This document shows, in pieces, positions 36,044-45,448 of a stretch of DNA of 50,852 nt (its first letter is position 1; each line of letters opens with the position of its first letter). Position numbers and translations under genes: made by a program. The notes under the pieces were generated by a model, which ran no database searches, was not told the DNA's origin, and worked only from the letters and a program-made list of their open reading frames with translations. The stretch is taken from the NCBI GenBank assembly GCA_964577115.1, contig CAZNXJ010000035.1, forward strand, positions 1 through 50,852, given 5' to 3'. This stretch comes from CAZNXJ01 sp964577115. Its GTDB lineage: Bacteria > Planctomycetota > Planctomycetia > Pirellulales > Pirellulaceae.

Positions 36044-36586
36044 GACGCCGCGGGGGTAAGTCCCCGAAGCATCTTTCCCATGTCTTATCCTCTCGGGGTG
36101 GCATGCGTCCTGAGGCAATTGGGGTTCATGGAATGCAAACCCATCTCGGGCCAGCAGCGATACATCTAGTAGGGGTGCCGGCAGGTGCGGACAGCGCAAA
36201 ATCCGCGGGCTCGAGTGCGGGATGCATCGAAGTTCCAGCGGCATCGACGTTGCGGGCGGATTCACATGAGTTGGTGTTACACGATGAGCGACATGCCAAG
36301 CCTATAGGAACCGGGCTAGCAGCTCGTCGGAGCGATCCGTCGTTCACGCAGCGAAGGGCGATCGAGCTCACAAGAGTCGTAACGCGCGGGCGATTGGTAT
36401 GCCGCCTTTTTGTGCCGCCCGTACAGACTGGCATCGTGTGGGCTCAATTAAACAAAGAGATGAGTCTAGCAACGCTCAGAACCGTTCTCTTTACGATCCA
36501 TGGAGCCTGGACCGAGGTTCGGCCGATCCAAAGCCAATTTGTAGGCAACGGATCTTTACGGCGGCCGCGGGAGAGGAGCCGCGCTG
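36044..36586. other. Convergent intergenic region, no gene recognised
   Basis: The 543 bp between the outer-membrane protein and the histidine kinase gene hold only short frames. The longest minus-strand one (36126-36434, about 102 aa) has a Ser/Thr/Arg/Cys-rich composition without any domain. No hairpin with T-run was seen. Confidence 0.45.
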
Positions 36587-38020
36587 CTAAGCGATCGGCA
36601 GGAGCACGGTGACGGTTGTGCCCTCGCCGGGATGACTCGTCAGGTCGATGAAACCTCGGTGAGCGGCGACGACGGCCTGGCAGATACAAAGGCCCAAACC
36701 GGTTCCGCGCCGCTCGGTGCGCGTCCGGGCTTTATCCGCGCGGAAGAAGCGTTCGAAGACGCGTTCCAGATCTTCTGCTTCGATGCCCATGCCGGTGTCG
36801 GAGACGGTAAGCCGAGCGGCATCCTGGCCGGCGAGCGCTCCGGGGACGCGCTCGAGCCGCACCGTGACGCGTCCGTCGGCAGGGGTGAATTTCAAAGCAT
36901 TATCGAGCAGGTTGTTCAGGACATGCCGCAGGTGCTCGGGATGTCCGTGCACGCGCACGTCCGGTTCCACGTGCGCTTCGAGCGTCACGCTCGTATGCTC
37001 GGCAACCCCCTCAAACATCGCCACGGCCTTTTCGACCAGCCGGCTCCAATCAACTTCCTCGCTCCGCCACGACACCTGCCGCGATTCGGTCTCGGCGAGC
37101 AGCAGGAGCTGATTGACGAGAACCTCGAGCGACTCGAACTCGTCCATAATCTCGCCGAGCAGTTCCTGGTATTCTTCGAGCGGCCGTTCGGTCTGAAGCA
37201 CGACCTCGATCGAGCTGCGAATGGCGGCCAGGGGGCTGCGCAGTTCGTGTGCCGAGTTGGCCAGCAGGTCGCGGCGCTGCGCCATATGGCGTGCGATGCG
37301 GTCGAGTAGCTGATTGATGGTCTGCGAGAGCCGATCGAGTTCGTCGTCCGCGTTGCGGATCGGCAGCCGCTCGTCGAGTTGGCCGGGCCGAAGCCGCGCG
37401 GCGACTTGCGTGAGGTGGCGCAGCGGTCGGATCGCTCGCAGAGTGATCACGTAACCGCCCAGCGGCGCGACGAGCAGCGCGATGGCGGCCGTCAATTGCG
37501 CGGTGCGGTCGATGCGCGCGAGGTCACGAAGCAGGAACGTTAGATCCGCACCCACGCGGATCAAACGCACATCGGAACCAGGCGATGCAACTCGCCGCTC
37601 GCGAATGCGCACGCGGCTACCGAAAGCTGTCTGGTGATTTTCCGAGCTGGCTCCGTCGGCCTGGTCGTCGTGCGGCTGCCTACTGGACCAGAGCACTCGG
37701 CCGTTGTCGCCTATCAACTGCACGAACCATCCCTGCTCTTGGTGCCCCCGCGCCTTGCGTTCCAGTTCCATCGTTAGGTCGTCGAACGTGGGACGCTGCG
37801 GCTCTTCGAGCGCCAATCCGATTTCGTACAGGTCCGCTTCGAGCATCTGGTCGAGCTCATGCAGTAGAGCAAAGCGGACGCCCTCGCGCAGACCAATGAG
37901 CGTCGCGCCGGCGGTGAGAATCACGAGCGCCGCGTTCCAGAGCATCATGCGGAAACGCAGCGTCCGCGTCAGCGGCGGCAGCCAACTCGAACGGGCGCGA
38001 GGGGCGCGAGTATCGTGCAA
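36587..38020 (-). CDS. Sensor histidine kinase
   Basis: The TTG start at 38020 is supported by aggag nine bases upstream. The 477-aa kinase has a transmembrane helix at about 25-45 (LWNAALVILTAGATLIGL), a periplasmic sensor of about 120 aa and a second helix at about 175-195 (AAIALLVAPLGGYVITL). A HAMP domain follows (RAIRPLRHLTQVAARLRPGQ), then HisKA with the phospho-acceptor His in LANSAHELRSPLAAI (about 257). The HATPase_c domain shows the N-box NNLLDNALKF, G1 DTGMGIE and G2 GTGLGLCI. It belongs with the OmpR-type regulator gene 51 bp upstream; the pair is probably one operon. The signal is unknown. The architecture resembles the heavy-metal/CusS-type kinases, but no metal ligand pattern is obvious. 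Confidence 0.94.
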   Translation of the reverse strand: MHDTRAPRARSSWLPPLTRTLRFRMMLWNAALVILTAGATLIGLREGVRFALLHELDQMLEADLYEIGLALEEPQRPTFDDLTMELERKARGHQEQGWFVQLIGDNGRVLWSSRQPHDDQADGASSENHQTAFGSRVRIRERRVASPGSDVRLIRVGADLTFLLRDLARIDRTAQLTAAIALLVAPLGGYVITLRAIRPLRHLTQVAARLRPGQLDERLPIRNADDELDRLSQTINQLLDRIARHMAQRRDLLANSAHELRSPLAAIRSSIEVVLQTERPLEEYQELLGEIMDEFESLEVLVNQLLLLAETESRQVSWRSEEVDWSRLVEKAVAMFEGVAEHTSVTLEAHVEPDVRVHGHPEHLRHVLNNLLDNALKFTPADGRVTVRLERVPGALAGQDAARLTVSDTGMGIEAEDLERVFERFFRADKARTRTERRGTGLGLCICQAVVAAHRGFIDLTSHPGEGTTVTVLLPIA

Positions 38021-38071
38021 ATGTTGGAACTCCTACAGCTCACCGGGCGCCGCTTGCCTACCATTGGACCT

Positions 38072-38761
38072 TCACGCATCGTCCGCCGGTTCGGGCGCTC
38101 GCAGCACATAGCCCCGCCCTCGGACCGTGTGAATCAAAGGGGTAGCAAACGTGCGGTCGATCTTATTCCGCAGCCGGTTGATATGAACCTCGATAACGTT
38201 CGTCACGCCTTCCCAGTGCGATTCCCACAGGTGTTCGCAGAGCATCCGGCGGGTGACGATCTGCCCGGCGTTTCGCATGAGAAACTCAAGCAGGCTGAAT
38301 TCGGTTGGCGTCAGGACGATCTCGCGGTCTTCGCGCGTCACGCGGCGGACGGTCAGGTCGAGCGTCAAGGGTCCGACGGTGAGGGTACTGGAGGCGATTT
38401 GCCCCGTGCGCCGGCAGATAGCATTCAGCCGGGCGACCAGTTCGGGGAATTCGAACGGTTTGACCAGGTAGTCGTCGGCTCCCGAGTTCAAGCCGGTTAC
38501 CCGCTCGTCGATCGACCCGAGCGCGGTCAGGATGATGACGGGAGTCCGGATACCCTGCTGCCGGATGGAACGGAGCAGGTCGAGACCACCGAGGTCGGGG
38601 AGCATCAGGTCGAGCACGATCGCGTCAAACTTCTGCGTCTCGGCCAGTTCCAGGCCCTTGCGGCCGCTGCGGACCCAGTAGCAGCCGAAACCTTGTTCCG
38701 TGAGGCCCCGTTCGAGCGATTTACCGAGAAGCGGCTCGTCTTCGACGCACAGTAATTCCAT
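38072..38761 (-). CDS. OmpR/PhoB-family response regulator
   Basis: The start is set at ATG 38761 (MELLCVEDEPLLGKSLERGL); a GTG three codons earlier is possible. The 229-aa protein has a receiver domain with acidic pocket residues in CVEDEP, the phospho-acceptor Asp in DAIVLDLMLPDLGG (about 50), the Thr in VIILTALGS and the Lys in DDYLVKPFEFPEL. It then has a winged-helix DNA-binding domain (about 130-225: LTPTEFSLLEFLMRNAGQIV and TNVIEVHINRLRNKID). It is the first gene of the two-component operon and probably controls envelope genes. Possible targets are its neighbours, but no operator repeat was identified. Confidence 0.95.
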   Translation of the reverse strand: MELLCVEDEPLLGKSLERGLTEQGFGCYWVRSGRKGLELAETQKFDAIVLDLMLPDLGGLDLLRSIRQQGIRTPVIILTALGSIDERVTGLNSGADDYLVKPFEFPELVARLNAICRRTGQIASSTLTVGPLTLDLTVRRVTREDREIVLTPTEFSLLEFLMRNAGQIVTRRMLCEHLWESHWEGVTNVIEVHINRLRNKIDRTFATPLIHTVRGRGYVLRAPEPADDA

Positions 38762-38889
38762 GGCGGACACGGGCGGAAAATTTTCGAAGGGGGGGATCTT
38801 CGCCGCGACGCACGGCGCGCCGCCGCGCCTCTATCACGAATAACAGGAATGATCCTGACGCGATACGGCTCAACCCGCCGCCCGGCGGA

Positions 38890-39384
38890 TCAGTGCTCGC
38901 TGTCCGTATCCAGCGAGTGCAAGTTTTGGGGGACGATCCAGGGAGCATAACGCGCCACATGACGCGCGATGCTCGCCGGATCGCGGTTGGAGGCGTCCCA
39001 GTTGCCGGGCATCCACCAGAGAATGAGTTGCCCAATGACGAGCCCGATCACGCCGCCACCAATTATTTTAAGGCCTTCGACGAGCGGATTGCGTGCGCGG
39101 CGTTGACGGCGCGGCCGCGCCGTGGACTGTTCGCGGAGCACAACCGCACGCGGCGCATCGACCGGCGGCAGAAAGGCAAACTCCTCCCCTTTCGACTCGG
39201 CCGCCGCTCCCGCAGGAATGATCGGGCCGGGGCCGACGACGATGAGCTGTGGAGGTAAGTGCCGAGTGGCTTCGGCGAGCCGATACTCTTCGGAGCACAA
39301 AGGGCATCGGACGATGGCGTCATCGCTGACGTGCAGCGGCACCATTACCTCGTCCCGGCAGCGGGGACAGGCAACGCTCGTCAT
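38890..39384 (-). CDS. Zinc-ribbon, single-pass membrane protein of unknown function
   Basis: The start is set at ATG 39384 (MTSVACPRCRDEVMVPLHVS) since the upstream extension has no protein-like features. The 164-aa product starts with a zinc ribbon: CPRC at about 6-9 and CPLC about 19 residues later. A Pro/Ala/Arg-rich linker comes next, then a transmembrane helix (IIGGGVIGLVIGQLILWWM) near 115-135 and a short tail. N-terminal zinc ribbons on membrane proteins are common in planctomycetes, and the gene at 8154 has the same start (zinc ribbon then membrane helix). The function is unknown. It lies about 130 bp upstream of the two-component operon on the same strand. Confidence 0.75.
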   Translation of the reverse strand: MTSVACPRCRDEVMVPLHVSDDAIVRCPLCSEEYRLAEATRHLPPQLIVVGPGPIIPAGAAAESKGEEFAFLPPVDAPRAVVLREQSTARPRRQRRARNPLVEGLKIIGGGVIGLVIGQLILWWMPGNWDASNRDPASIARHVARYAPWIVPQNLHSLDTDSEH

Positions 39385-39691
39385 CACAGGACTCCGGTCG
39401 GGGGTGCAGGCAGGGGGCCGGCCGGATACATGCGGCCTGGCGGGCGTCGAGCCATCGCGGCCGTGTGGCCGCTCGGCGCGGTAGGCAGCACCGCGTGAAC
39501 TGCCTCTCTTCGCCATCCTAGCATGACAAGGCTCGCCGCGTTCCATTTTCCACGTCGGCGGCCGCAGTTTCCATGCGGGCCGCCGACCGCGACGAGGGTG
39601 CCGATCCGACCGTGGAGGGCCTGCGGATCGCGCCGCCGCACGCCGAGATTGTGGGCGCTTGAGCGGCGGCGGCGCGTCGGGGCCGGCGAGG

Positions 39692-40678
39692 CTATTTGAC
39701 GTCGGCCGTTGCCAGAATCTCCGTTGTCACGCCCGCGGCCAGATCGGTTTCGATCCGGATGCGGCCCTCGATCTTGCCTTGCTCGTCGGCCGTGAACGTG
39801 ATCGGAATGAAGTGCGTTGTGCTCTGCTTTTCGGCATCCCAGTCGAACGCGAGTGACGAGGTCTCGTCACATTCAACATTTACGATGCGGAAGGGAGTCT
39901 TCCCGCGAACGAGCACTTTCTTGGTGACTGTCTCGCCCGGCGTGAGGACGCCGAGGATCAGGGGCGACGGGCTGACGGTCAGGGCCGAGCGGATGCGGCC
40001 CTCGACGGCCAGCGGGATGGCCTGGCGCGTTCCGTCGTTGGTGATGATCATCAGCTGGTCGTTCAGGTAGCCGGCCGGAGCGTCGGGCTTGAGGCGGACG
40101 TTCATGGTGTACGCCACGTTTCCGGCCCGCCGCTGCGGCTCATCCAGCTCGACTTCAAAATTCGTGTTGGCACTGCGCACATCGACGATTTCCCAATCCG
40201 AGCGGCCTGCGTAATTGACGCGGACCTTCACCTCGCCGCCCGCTCCCTGCTCGAGTTCGCCGAAATTCACCACGCCCGGGTCGAACACAACATCGCTGCG
40301 AATGTAGCCCGAGACGTTCAGCTGCACCTCGCCGTAGTACGGCCGATCGATGGTCACGGTGATCGTGGCGCTGCGCTGGCCGAGAAACGAGCGGGTGTTG
40401 AACGTGGCGACGACTTCGCCTTCTTCCCAGGTCTTGAGCGTGTTCGTGGTCACCTCGGCCGACGTGCACCCGCAGCTCGAGCGGACTCCGACGATGTGGA
40501 TGTCTTCCTTATATATGTTCTGGAATTTGAAACGGTACTCGGCCTTAGCCCCCCGAGCGACGGAGCCGAAGTCGTGACTCGTTTCTTGGAACATCTTTCG
40601 CGCCCACTCCTGACCGCGCGCCGAGGGGGCGAAAAGCGTGGCGACGAGAAGCACCGGAAGCACAATGCGCCGTATCAC
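39692..40678 (-). CDS. Exported DUF1573-domain protein
   Basis: The GTG at 40678 is chosen: it has aagga at proper spacing and gives a signal peptide (IRRIVLPVLLVATLFAPSAR). The frame extends upstream but is not protein-like there. The 328-aa protein has a DUF1573 domain with the conserved FGSVARGAKAEYRFKFQNIY and the SCGCTSAE motif, and continues with more Ig-like beta domains (VNFGELEQGAGGEV, LILGVLTPGETVTKKV) of the ASPM/Hydin/MSP type. DUF1573 proteins are abundant in planctomycetes and Bacteroidetes; their role is unknown, with envelope location likely. It is preceded by a 630-bp spacer that separates it from the thioredoxin/NHL gene. Confidence 0.9.
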   Translation of the reverse strand: MIRRIVLPVLLVATLFAPSARGQEWARKMFQETSHDFGSVARGAKAEYRFKFQNIYKEDIHIVGVRSSCGCTSAEVTTNTLKTWEEGEVVATFNTRSFLGQRSATITVTIDRPYYGEVQLNVSGYIRSDVVFDPGVVNFGELEQGAGGEVKVRVNYAGRSDWEIVDVRSANTNFEVELDEPQRRAGNVAYTMNVRLKPDAPAGYLNDQLMIITNDGTRQAIPLAVEGRIRSALTVSPSPLILGVLTPGETVTKKVLVRGKTPFRIVNVECDETSSLAFDWDAEKQSTTHFIPITFTADEQGKIEGRIRIETDLAAGVTTEILATADVK

Positions 40679-41308
40679 TTCGAGGTCCTTTTGCTGTCGG
40701 TCAATGAGGCTAACCCTGGGAGAGCCGAGCAGTCGTGCAACCGTGATTCGCGCTAGAAACAAGCGGCCGCGAGCGAGAGGACTTCGCGTCGACGGCGAGC
40801 GCAAACGGGACGGCGAGCCCCGAGCGCTCCTCGGACGCTATGCCTATCCGTCATATTCGTCAAACTTCGCCGACAACGGCAACTTTTTTTCGCACCTGCC
40901 GCGAGACAGGCCGCCAGCGCCGTGCGCAATCACCCATCCCGGGGTGACGACCAACTCATTGCCGCCGCGGCCCTCGCGGGCGAAGATCCTTTCACCCACC
41001 GCGGCAGGTCGTCCGTAGAAATGAGCGGCCGGTGCCTCGGCGGCCCGGCCTCTCCCCGGATTTATCCGCTACTATCGACTCGGCGCGCGAGTCAGCGTGA
41101 AAGTTCTGGAAGCTCCACTTAATTCCGGAAGAATCGGCAGGAGAGGCAAGCAAGTCGCCACCGTACGAGGGGCTCGCGCGAGGCGCGGCACGGCACCCGT
41201 TCATGCGATTTCGTTGGTTCGCGCGGTTAGGCGGGTAGGATAAGATGTGCAGGCTGTTCGGGTAGCCGCAAAGGGATCGCGGCCAGCTCATTTGGCAAGG
41301 AGTTGTTC
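40679..41308. other. Long divergent intergenic region
   Basis: No credible gene. Candidate promoter elements are weak: on the minus strand TTGACG (40858-40863) with catagc 15 bp on, facing the DUF1573 gene; on the plus strand ttggtt (41214-41219) with taggat 16 bp on, about 65 bp before the thioredoxin/NHL gene start. A T7 run lies near 40885. Confidence 0.35.
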
Positions 41309-43675
41309 ATGGCGGTGCGTCGACAGACCGGAACATATTGGATGGCCTGCCTTGTGTTGGCAGCCGTGTGCATGGGGCTCGGGGGATGCAGCGGAGCCGG
41401 CACACCGGCCGCCGCTCGGCCGGCGCCGAGCGACGATCAGTTGTCCGACGCGGCGCCCTCCTCGGCGGCTGCTGACGCCCCGCCCGGCGGCGATGCCGCA
41501 GATAAAGACAACGCCGGCGACGAGGCTGGCCAAACGGCGGACGATGAGCCGACCGAAGCGGAGGCGACTGCCAGCGAAGCAGCCGATACGCAGCCCGAAT
41601 CGGAGGAAAGCGACGCGAACACACCATCAGAAACCGAGCAGGCCGACGACGCGTTTGATCCGGACGCCCCGCGTAATCCGTTCGTGCGTCGCTTTGACAT
41701 GCCGCCGCTTCCCGGCGATCTGGAGTGGCTCAATACCAAGCCGATTTCGCTTGACGAGCTGCGTGGCAAGTTCGTGCTGCTCGACTTCTGGACCTACTGC
41801 TGCATTAACTGCATGCACGTTCTGCCGGAACTGAAGAAGCTCGAACACGCCTACCCCAATAATGTCGTCGTGATCGGCGTTCACTCGGCGAAGTTCGAAA
41901 CCGAGAAGGACTCGGAGAACATCGCCGAGGCGATCATGCGCTACAAGATCGAGCATCCCGTCGTAAACGATCACAACCACGCGATCTGGGATTCGCTCGG
42001 GGTGAGCAGCTGGCCGACGCTCGTCTTGATCGATCCCGAAGGTAAGCTCGTGTGGGCTCGACCGGGCGAAGTCGAGTTCGAAACGCTCGACCAGATCATC
42101 GCGGCCGCATTGCCCTACTACCGCCATCAGAAATTGCTCGACGAACGCCCGCTGCACTTCGAGCTGCTCGAGTACAAGGCCGAAACGACTCCGCTGCGCT
42201 ATCCCGGCAAGGTGCTCGCTGACGAAGCGGGAGATCGGCTGTTCATCACGGACAGCAATCACAATCGCATCGTGATCACGTCGCTCGCCGGCGAACTGCG
42301 CGAAATTATCGGCAGCGGAGCGTCCGGGGCGGCGGACGGCGGCTATGCCGAGTGTTCATTCAACCAGCCGCAAGGGGTTGCGCTGGACGGCGAAACGCTG
42401 TATGTCGCGGACACAGAGAACCACCTGATCCGCAAGGTGGATCTTGGGAATCGGCAGGTGACGACCATCGCTGGCGTTGGCCGGCAGGGCCGAGTTGCCT
42501 GGCCGGGGTTGGCGTCGCTTGGCCCGGCCGATCCGCTCCCAGAGCGGTGGGTGGGAAAGCCGCTTGAAACGGCACTGAACAGCCCGTGGGCCCTGCTCGT
42601 GCAGAACGAGACCCTCTACATTGCCATGGCCGGCCCGCACCAGATCTGGCACATGCCGCTCGACGAGTCCGAAATCGGACCCTATGCCGGCAATGGTCGC
42701 GAAGATATTGTGGACGGTCCGCTGCTGCCGCGCGAGCCGTACGCATTGGGGGCATCGTCGTTTGCTCAGCCGAGCGGCCTGGCGACGGATGGGACGTGGA
42801 TTTACGTTGCGGATAGCGAAGGCAGCTCCATTCGCGCGGTGCCGCTAGATCCCAGTGGAACCGTGAAAACCGTTGTCGGTACGGCTCACCTGCCCTACGG
42901 ACGCCTCTTCCATTTTGGTGACGTGGACGGACCGCCGGGGACGGCGCTGCTCCAGCATTGCCTGGGCGTCGCGTATCACGAGGGCAAGCTTTACGTGGCC
43001 GACGCGTATAATCACAAGATCCGCGTGGTGGATGCCGAGACCGGCGAAACAACGACGCTTGCCGGGACCGGCAAGGCCGGAGCGGGCGACGATCCGGCCG
43101 AGTTCCATGAACCGGCGGGCATCAGCTACGCGGCGGGCAAGCTGTACGTGGCGGACACGAACAATCACCTGATTCGGACCATCGATCTGGCGAGCGGCAA
43201 GGTTGCGACGCTGGAAATCAGCGGGTTGGAGCCGCCGAAGCGGCCGCTGAAGAAACCGAGCTTTGCAGATGCTGTCCAGGTCAAGGTGCCGGAACTTGTA
43301 CTGAAGCCCGATGGCGGCCAAGTGCGGCTGGAAGTGAAGGTCGCGCTGCCCTCCGGGTGGAAGTTCAACGAGGCCGCTCCGCAGCGTTACTGGCTCGAGT
43401 CGGCCCATGATCAGGGCGTGGTCGCGCGTAGCGTGCTCGGGCCGCACCCGGTCGAGCCGCCGGGGGACTTCACGATCGAGCTGCCGGTGTCCGGGGACGG
43501 GCAGGACGAGTTGACCGTTTCGCTGAATTATTTCTACTGCGAGACGGAAGACGGGCTTTGTAAAGTGGGCAGCGTTGTCTGGACTGTGCCTCTGGTGGTC
43601 CGCGCGGATGCCGAGTCGTCGGTCGGGCAGCTCGAGCACGAAACGCCCGTGTCCGGCGTGCTGCTCAATGATTGA
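41309..43675 (+). CDS. Lipoprotein with thioredoxin-like, NHL-repeat and DsbD-like domains
   Basis: ATG 41309 follows aaggag at good spacing. The 788-aa protein has a lipobox (CMGLGGC), then an Ala/Asp/Glu/Pro-rich low-complexity linker (about 30-120). A thioredoxin-like domain (about 130-265) carries LLDFWTYCCINCMHVLPELK, with the CxxC-like CINC at about 167-170. NHL-repeat propeller blades (about 300-640) follow, with repeated motifs such as LFITDSNHNRIVI, LYVADTENHLIRKVDL and LYVADAYNHKIRVVD. The C-terminal beta domain (LPSGWKFNEAAPQRYW and VSLNYFYCETEDGLC) resembles the DsbD N-terminal domain. The order matches the NHLRC2 family. It is likely an extracytoplasmic redox protein; substrate unknown. 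Confidence 0.92.
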   Translation: MAVRRQTGTYWMACLVLAAVCMGLGGCSGAGTPAAARPAPSDDQLSDAAPSSAAADAPPGGDAADKDNAGDEAGQTADDEPTEAEATASEAADTQPESEESDANTPSETEQADDAFDPDAPRNPFVRRFDMPPLPGDLEWLNTKPISLDELRGKFVLLDFWTYCCINCMHVLPELKKLEHAYPNNVVVIGVHSAKFETEKDSENIAEAIMRYKIEHPVVNDHNHAIWDSLGVSSWPTLVLIDPEGKLVWARPGEVEFETLDQIIAAALPYYRHQKLLDERPLHFELLEYKAETTPLRYPGKVLADEAGDRLFITDSNHNRIVITSLAGELREIIGSGASGAADGGYAECSFNQPQGVALDGETLYVADTENHLIRKVDLGNRQVTTIAGVGRQGRVAWPGLASLGPADPLPERWVGKPLETALNSPWALLVQNETLYIAMAGPHQIWHMPLDESEIGPYAGNGREDIVDGPLLPREPYALGASSFAQPSGLATDGTWIYVADSEGSSIRAVPLDPSGTVKTVVGTAHLPYGRLFHFGDVDGPPGTALLQHCLGVAYHEGKLYVADAYNHKIRVVDAETGETTTLAGTGKAGAGDDPAEFHEPAGISYAAGKLYVADTNNHLIRTIDLASGKVATLEISGLEPPKRPLKKPSFADAVQVKVPELVLKPDGGQVRLEVKVALPSGWKFNEAAPQRYWLESAHDQGVVARSVLGPHPVEPPGDFTIELPVSGDGQDELTVSLNYFYCETEDGLCKVGSVVWTVPLVVRADAESSVGQLEHETPVSGVLLND

Positions 43676-43786
43676 TCGGCGAGCGGCTTGGGCATGACGG
43701 AGGGGCTCGGCGACCCGCGCGCGTGCGCGGCCGCTCGCGGTGCGCTTGGGGTATGCCGGACGGCTATAGTCGAGCCGTAGCGCGCT

Positions 43787-43795
43787 TGCTACAAT
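43787..43795 (+). promoter_or_regulatory. Candidate extended -10 promoter of the ffh operon
   Basis: The sequence tgctacaat matches an extended -10 (TGnTACAAT). It lies about 68 bp before the ffh start. No strong -35 was seen, which is tolerated with an extended -10. Confidence 0.4.
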
Positions 43796-43862
43796 ACGGG
43801 CTTCTCTGCGACGAGCCCCCACGGTGTAGGGCCGTCGTTCTGGTTTAAGGTATGTACGCGGT

Positions 43863-45341
43863 ATGTTCGACACGCTACGCGACGGGCTGACACAGGCGTT
43901 CAAAACGCTCCGAGGCAAAGCGCAGCTTACTGAAAGCAACATGCGCGACGGCCTGCGCCTGGTCGAACAATCGCTGCTCGAAGCCGACGTCAACTACGAC
44001 GTGGTGCGCGAGTTCATGGAGCGCGTCACCGAGAAGGCGCTCGGCGAACGCGTGCTCAAGTCGCTCGATCCCAGCCAGCAAGTGGTGGGGATCGTCCACC
44101 AGGAACTCGTCAACCTACTCGGACCGGTCGACACGACCCTGCCACTCAATAAGGACGTGAACGTCCTGATGATGTGCGGCCTACAGGGGTCCGGTAAGAC
44201 GACGACGTGCGGCAAGCTCGCACGACTGCTGCTCGACAAAAAAATCACGCCGATGCTCGTCGCAGCCGACCTCCAGCGTCCTGCGGCGATCGACCAGCTG
44301 CATGTCATCGGCGAGCAGTTAAACGTGCCGGTGTATTCCGAGCGGGGTGCTCAGGACCCGGTCGCCGTGTGCCGTAACGCGGTGAAGAAGGCCCGGGAAG
44401 ACGGCGTGCGCGTCGTGATTCTCGACACGGCGGGCCGGCTGGCGATCGACCGCGAACTGATGGATCAGCTCGTGCGGATCGACAACCAGGTGCAGCCCGA
44501 CCAGGTGCTGCTGGTTGTGGACGGCATGACGGGGCAGGATGCCGTCAATAGCGCCAAGGCATTCAACGAGGCGCTCGAGCTGAATGGCGTGATCATGACA
44601 AAGCTCGACGGCGACGCCCGCGGTGGTGCGTTGCTGTCGGTCAAGCAGGTCACGGGCGTACCGATCAAGTTCATCGGGACGGGCGAGCACTTGGATGCCC
44701 TCGAGCCCTTTCATCCCGAGGGGATGGCGGGACGAATCCTCGGGCTCGGCGACATTCGCGCTCTGGTCGGCGAAGCGCAGCGGCTGGTCGACGACGAGGA
44801 GCGTCAGCGGCTGGAAGACAAGCTGCAAAAAGGCGAGTTCACCTTCGACGATTTCCGCCGCCAGCTGGAAATGATCGCGCGGCCGGGGCTTGTCGGGCGC
44901 CTGATGAATCTCATTCCGGGCATGTCGCAGTTCCGCGAGATGCTCGACAACGAGGATACCTCGGGCGGTATGCGGCGCATGATCGGCATCATCAATTCGA
45001 TGACGCCGGCCGAACGCCGCAACCCGAAGTTGATCGACGTCGCGCGCCGCCAGCGCATCGCGCGGGGAGCCGGCGTGCAGGCTCAGGAGGTCAACAACCT
45101 CGTCAAGCAGTTCGACATGATGCGTTCGATGATCCAGGGCATGGCCGGCAAGGGCATGAGCGAACGCATGCAGGCGATCGAAGGCATGCGACGCGGTCTG
45201 TTGGACCCGTCGGGCGGCATGCCGTCGCTGAAAAAGGGCACTGGCAAGCGGCTGTCGGCCAAGGAAAAAGCGGCGAACCGCAAGGTGCGCGAGAAGGAAT
45301 TGCGGCGGCTGAAACGCGAAAAGCGGCGCGGCCAGACGTAG
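43863..45341 (+). CDS. ffh: Signal recognition particle protein
   Basis: The 492-aa protein has the SRP54 N-domain (MFDTLRDGLTQAFKTLRGKA), then the GTPase domain with GLQGSGKTTTCGKLARLL, the AADLQRPAAIDQL motif, DTAGRLAIDRELMDQLVRID and TKLDGDARGGALLSV. The methionine-rich M domain follows (from about 325: LVGRLMNLIPGMSQFREML, GAGVQAQEVNNLVKQFDMMR and RSMIQGMAGKGMSERMQ). It is the universal targeting GTPase that recognises signal sequences and delivers ribosomes to FtsY. The C-terminal tail is Lys/Arg-rich. It is the first gene of a plus-strand ribosome-related run, with the rpsP start 107 bp downstream. Length and motif order fit Ffh (about 450-500 aa). Confidence 0.98.
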   Translation: MFDTLRDGLTQAFKTLRGKAQLTESNMRDGLRLVEQSLLEADVNYDVVREFMERVTEKALGERVLKSLDPSQQVVGIVHQELVNLLGPVDTTLPLNKDVNVLMMCGLQGSGKTTTCGKLARLLLDKKITPMLVAADLQRPAAIDQLHVIGEQLNVPVYSERGAQDPVAVCRNAVKKAREDGVRVVILDTAGRLAIDRELMDQLVRIDNQVQPDQVLLVVDGMTGQDAVNSAKAFNEALELNGVIMTKLDGDARGGALLSVKQVTGVPIKFIGTGEHLDALEPFHPEGMAGRILGLGDIRALVGEAQRLVDDEERQRLEDKLQKGEFTFDDFRRQLEMIARPGLVGRLMNLIPGMSQFREMLDNEDTSGGMRRMIGIINSMTPAERRNPKLIDVARRQRIARGAGVQAQEVNNLVKQFDMMRSMIQGMAGKGMSERMQAIEGMRRGLLDPSGGMPSLKKGTGKRLSAKEKAANRKVREKELRRLKREKRRGQT

Positions 45342-45448
45342 GTGTGGACGGCGTCCGCGAGCGTTTGCCGCGCCGGTCGGTTTCTCCATCGGATTCATTT
45401 ACACACGCAATCGATAGATCCACGGTTTATTGTCCAAGGAGTTTGTTT

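Noticed and set aside
36126..36434. Minus-strand frame of 102 codons in the convergent gap
   Set aside because: No ribosome binding site, no domain, random Ser/Thr/Arg/Cys composition.
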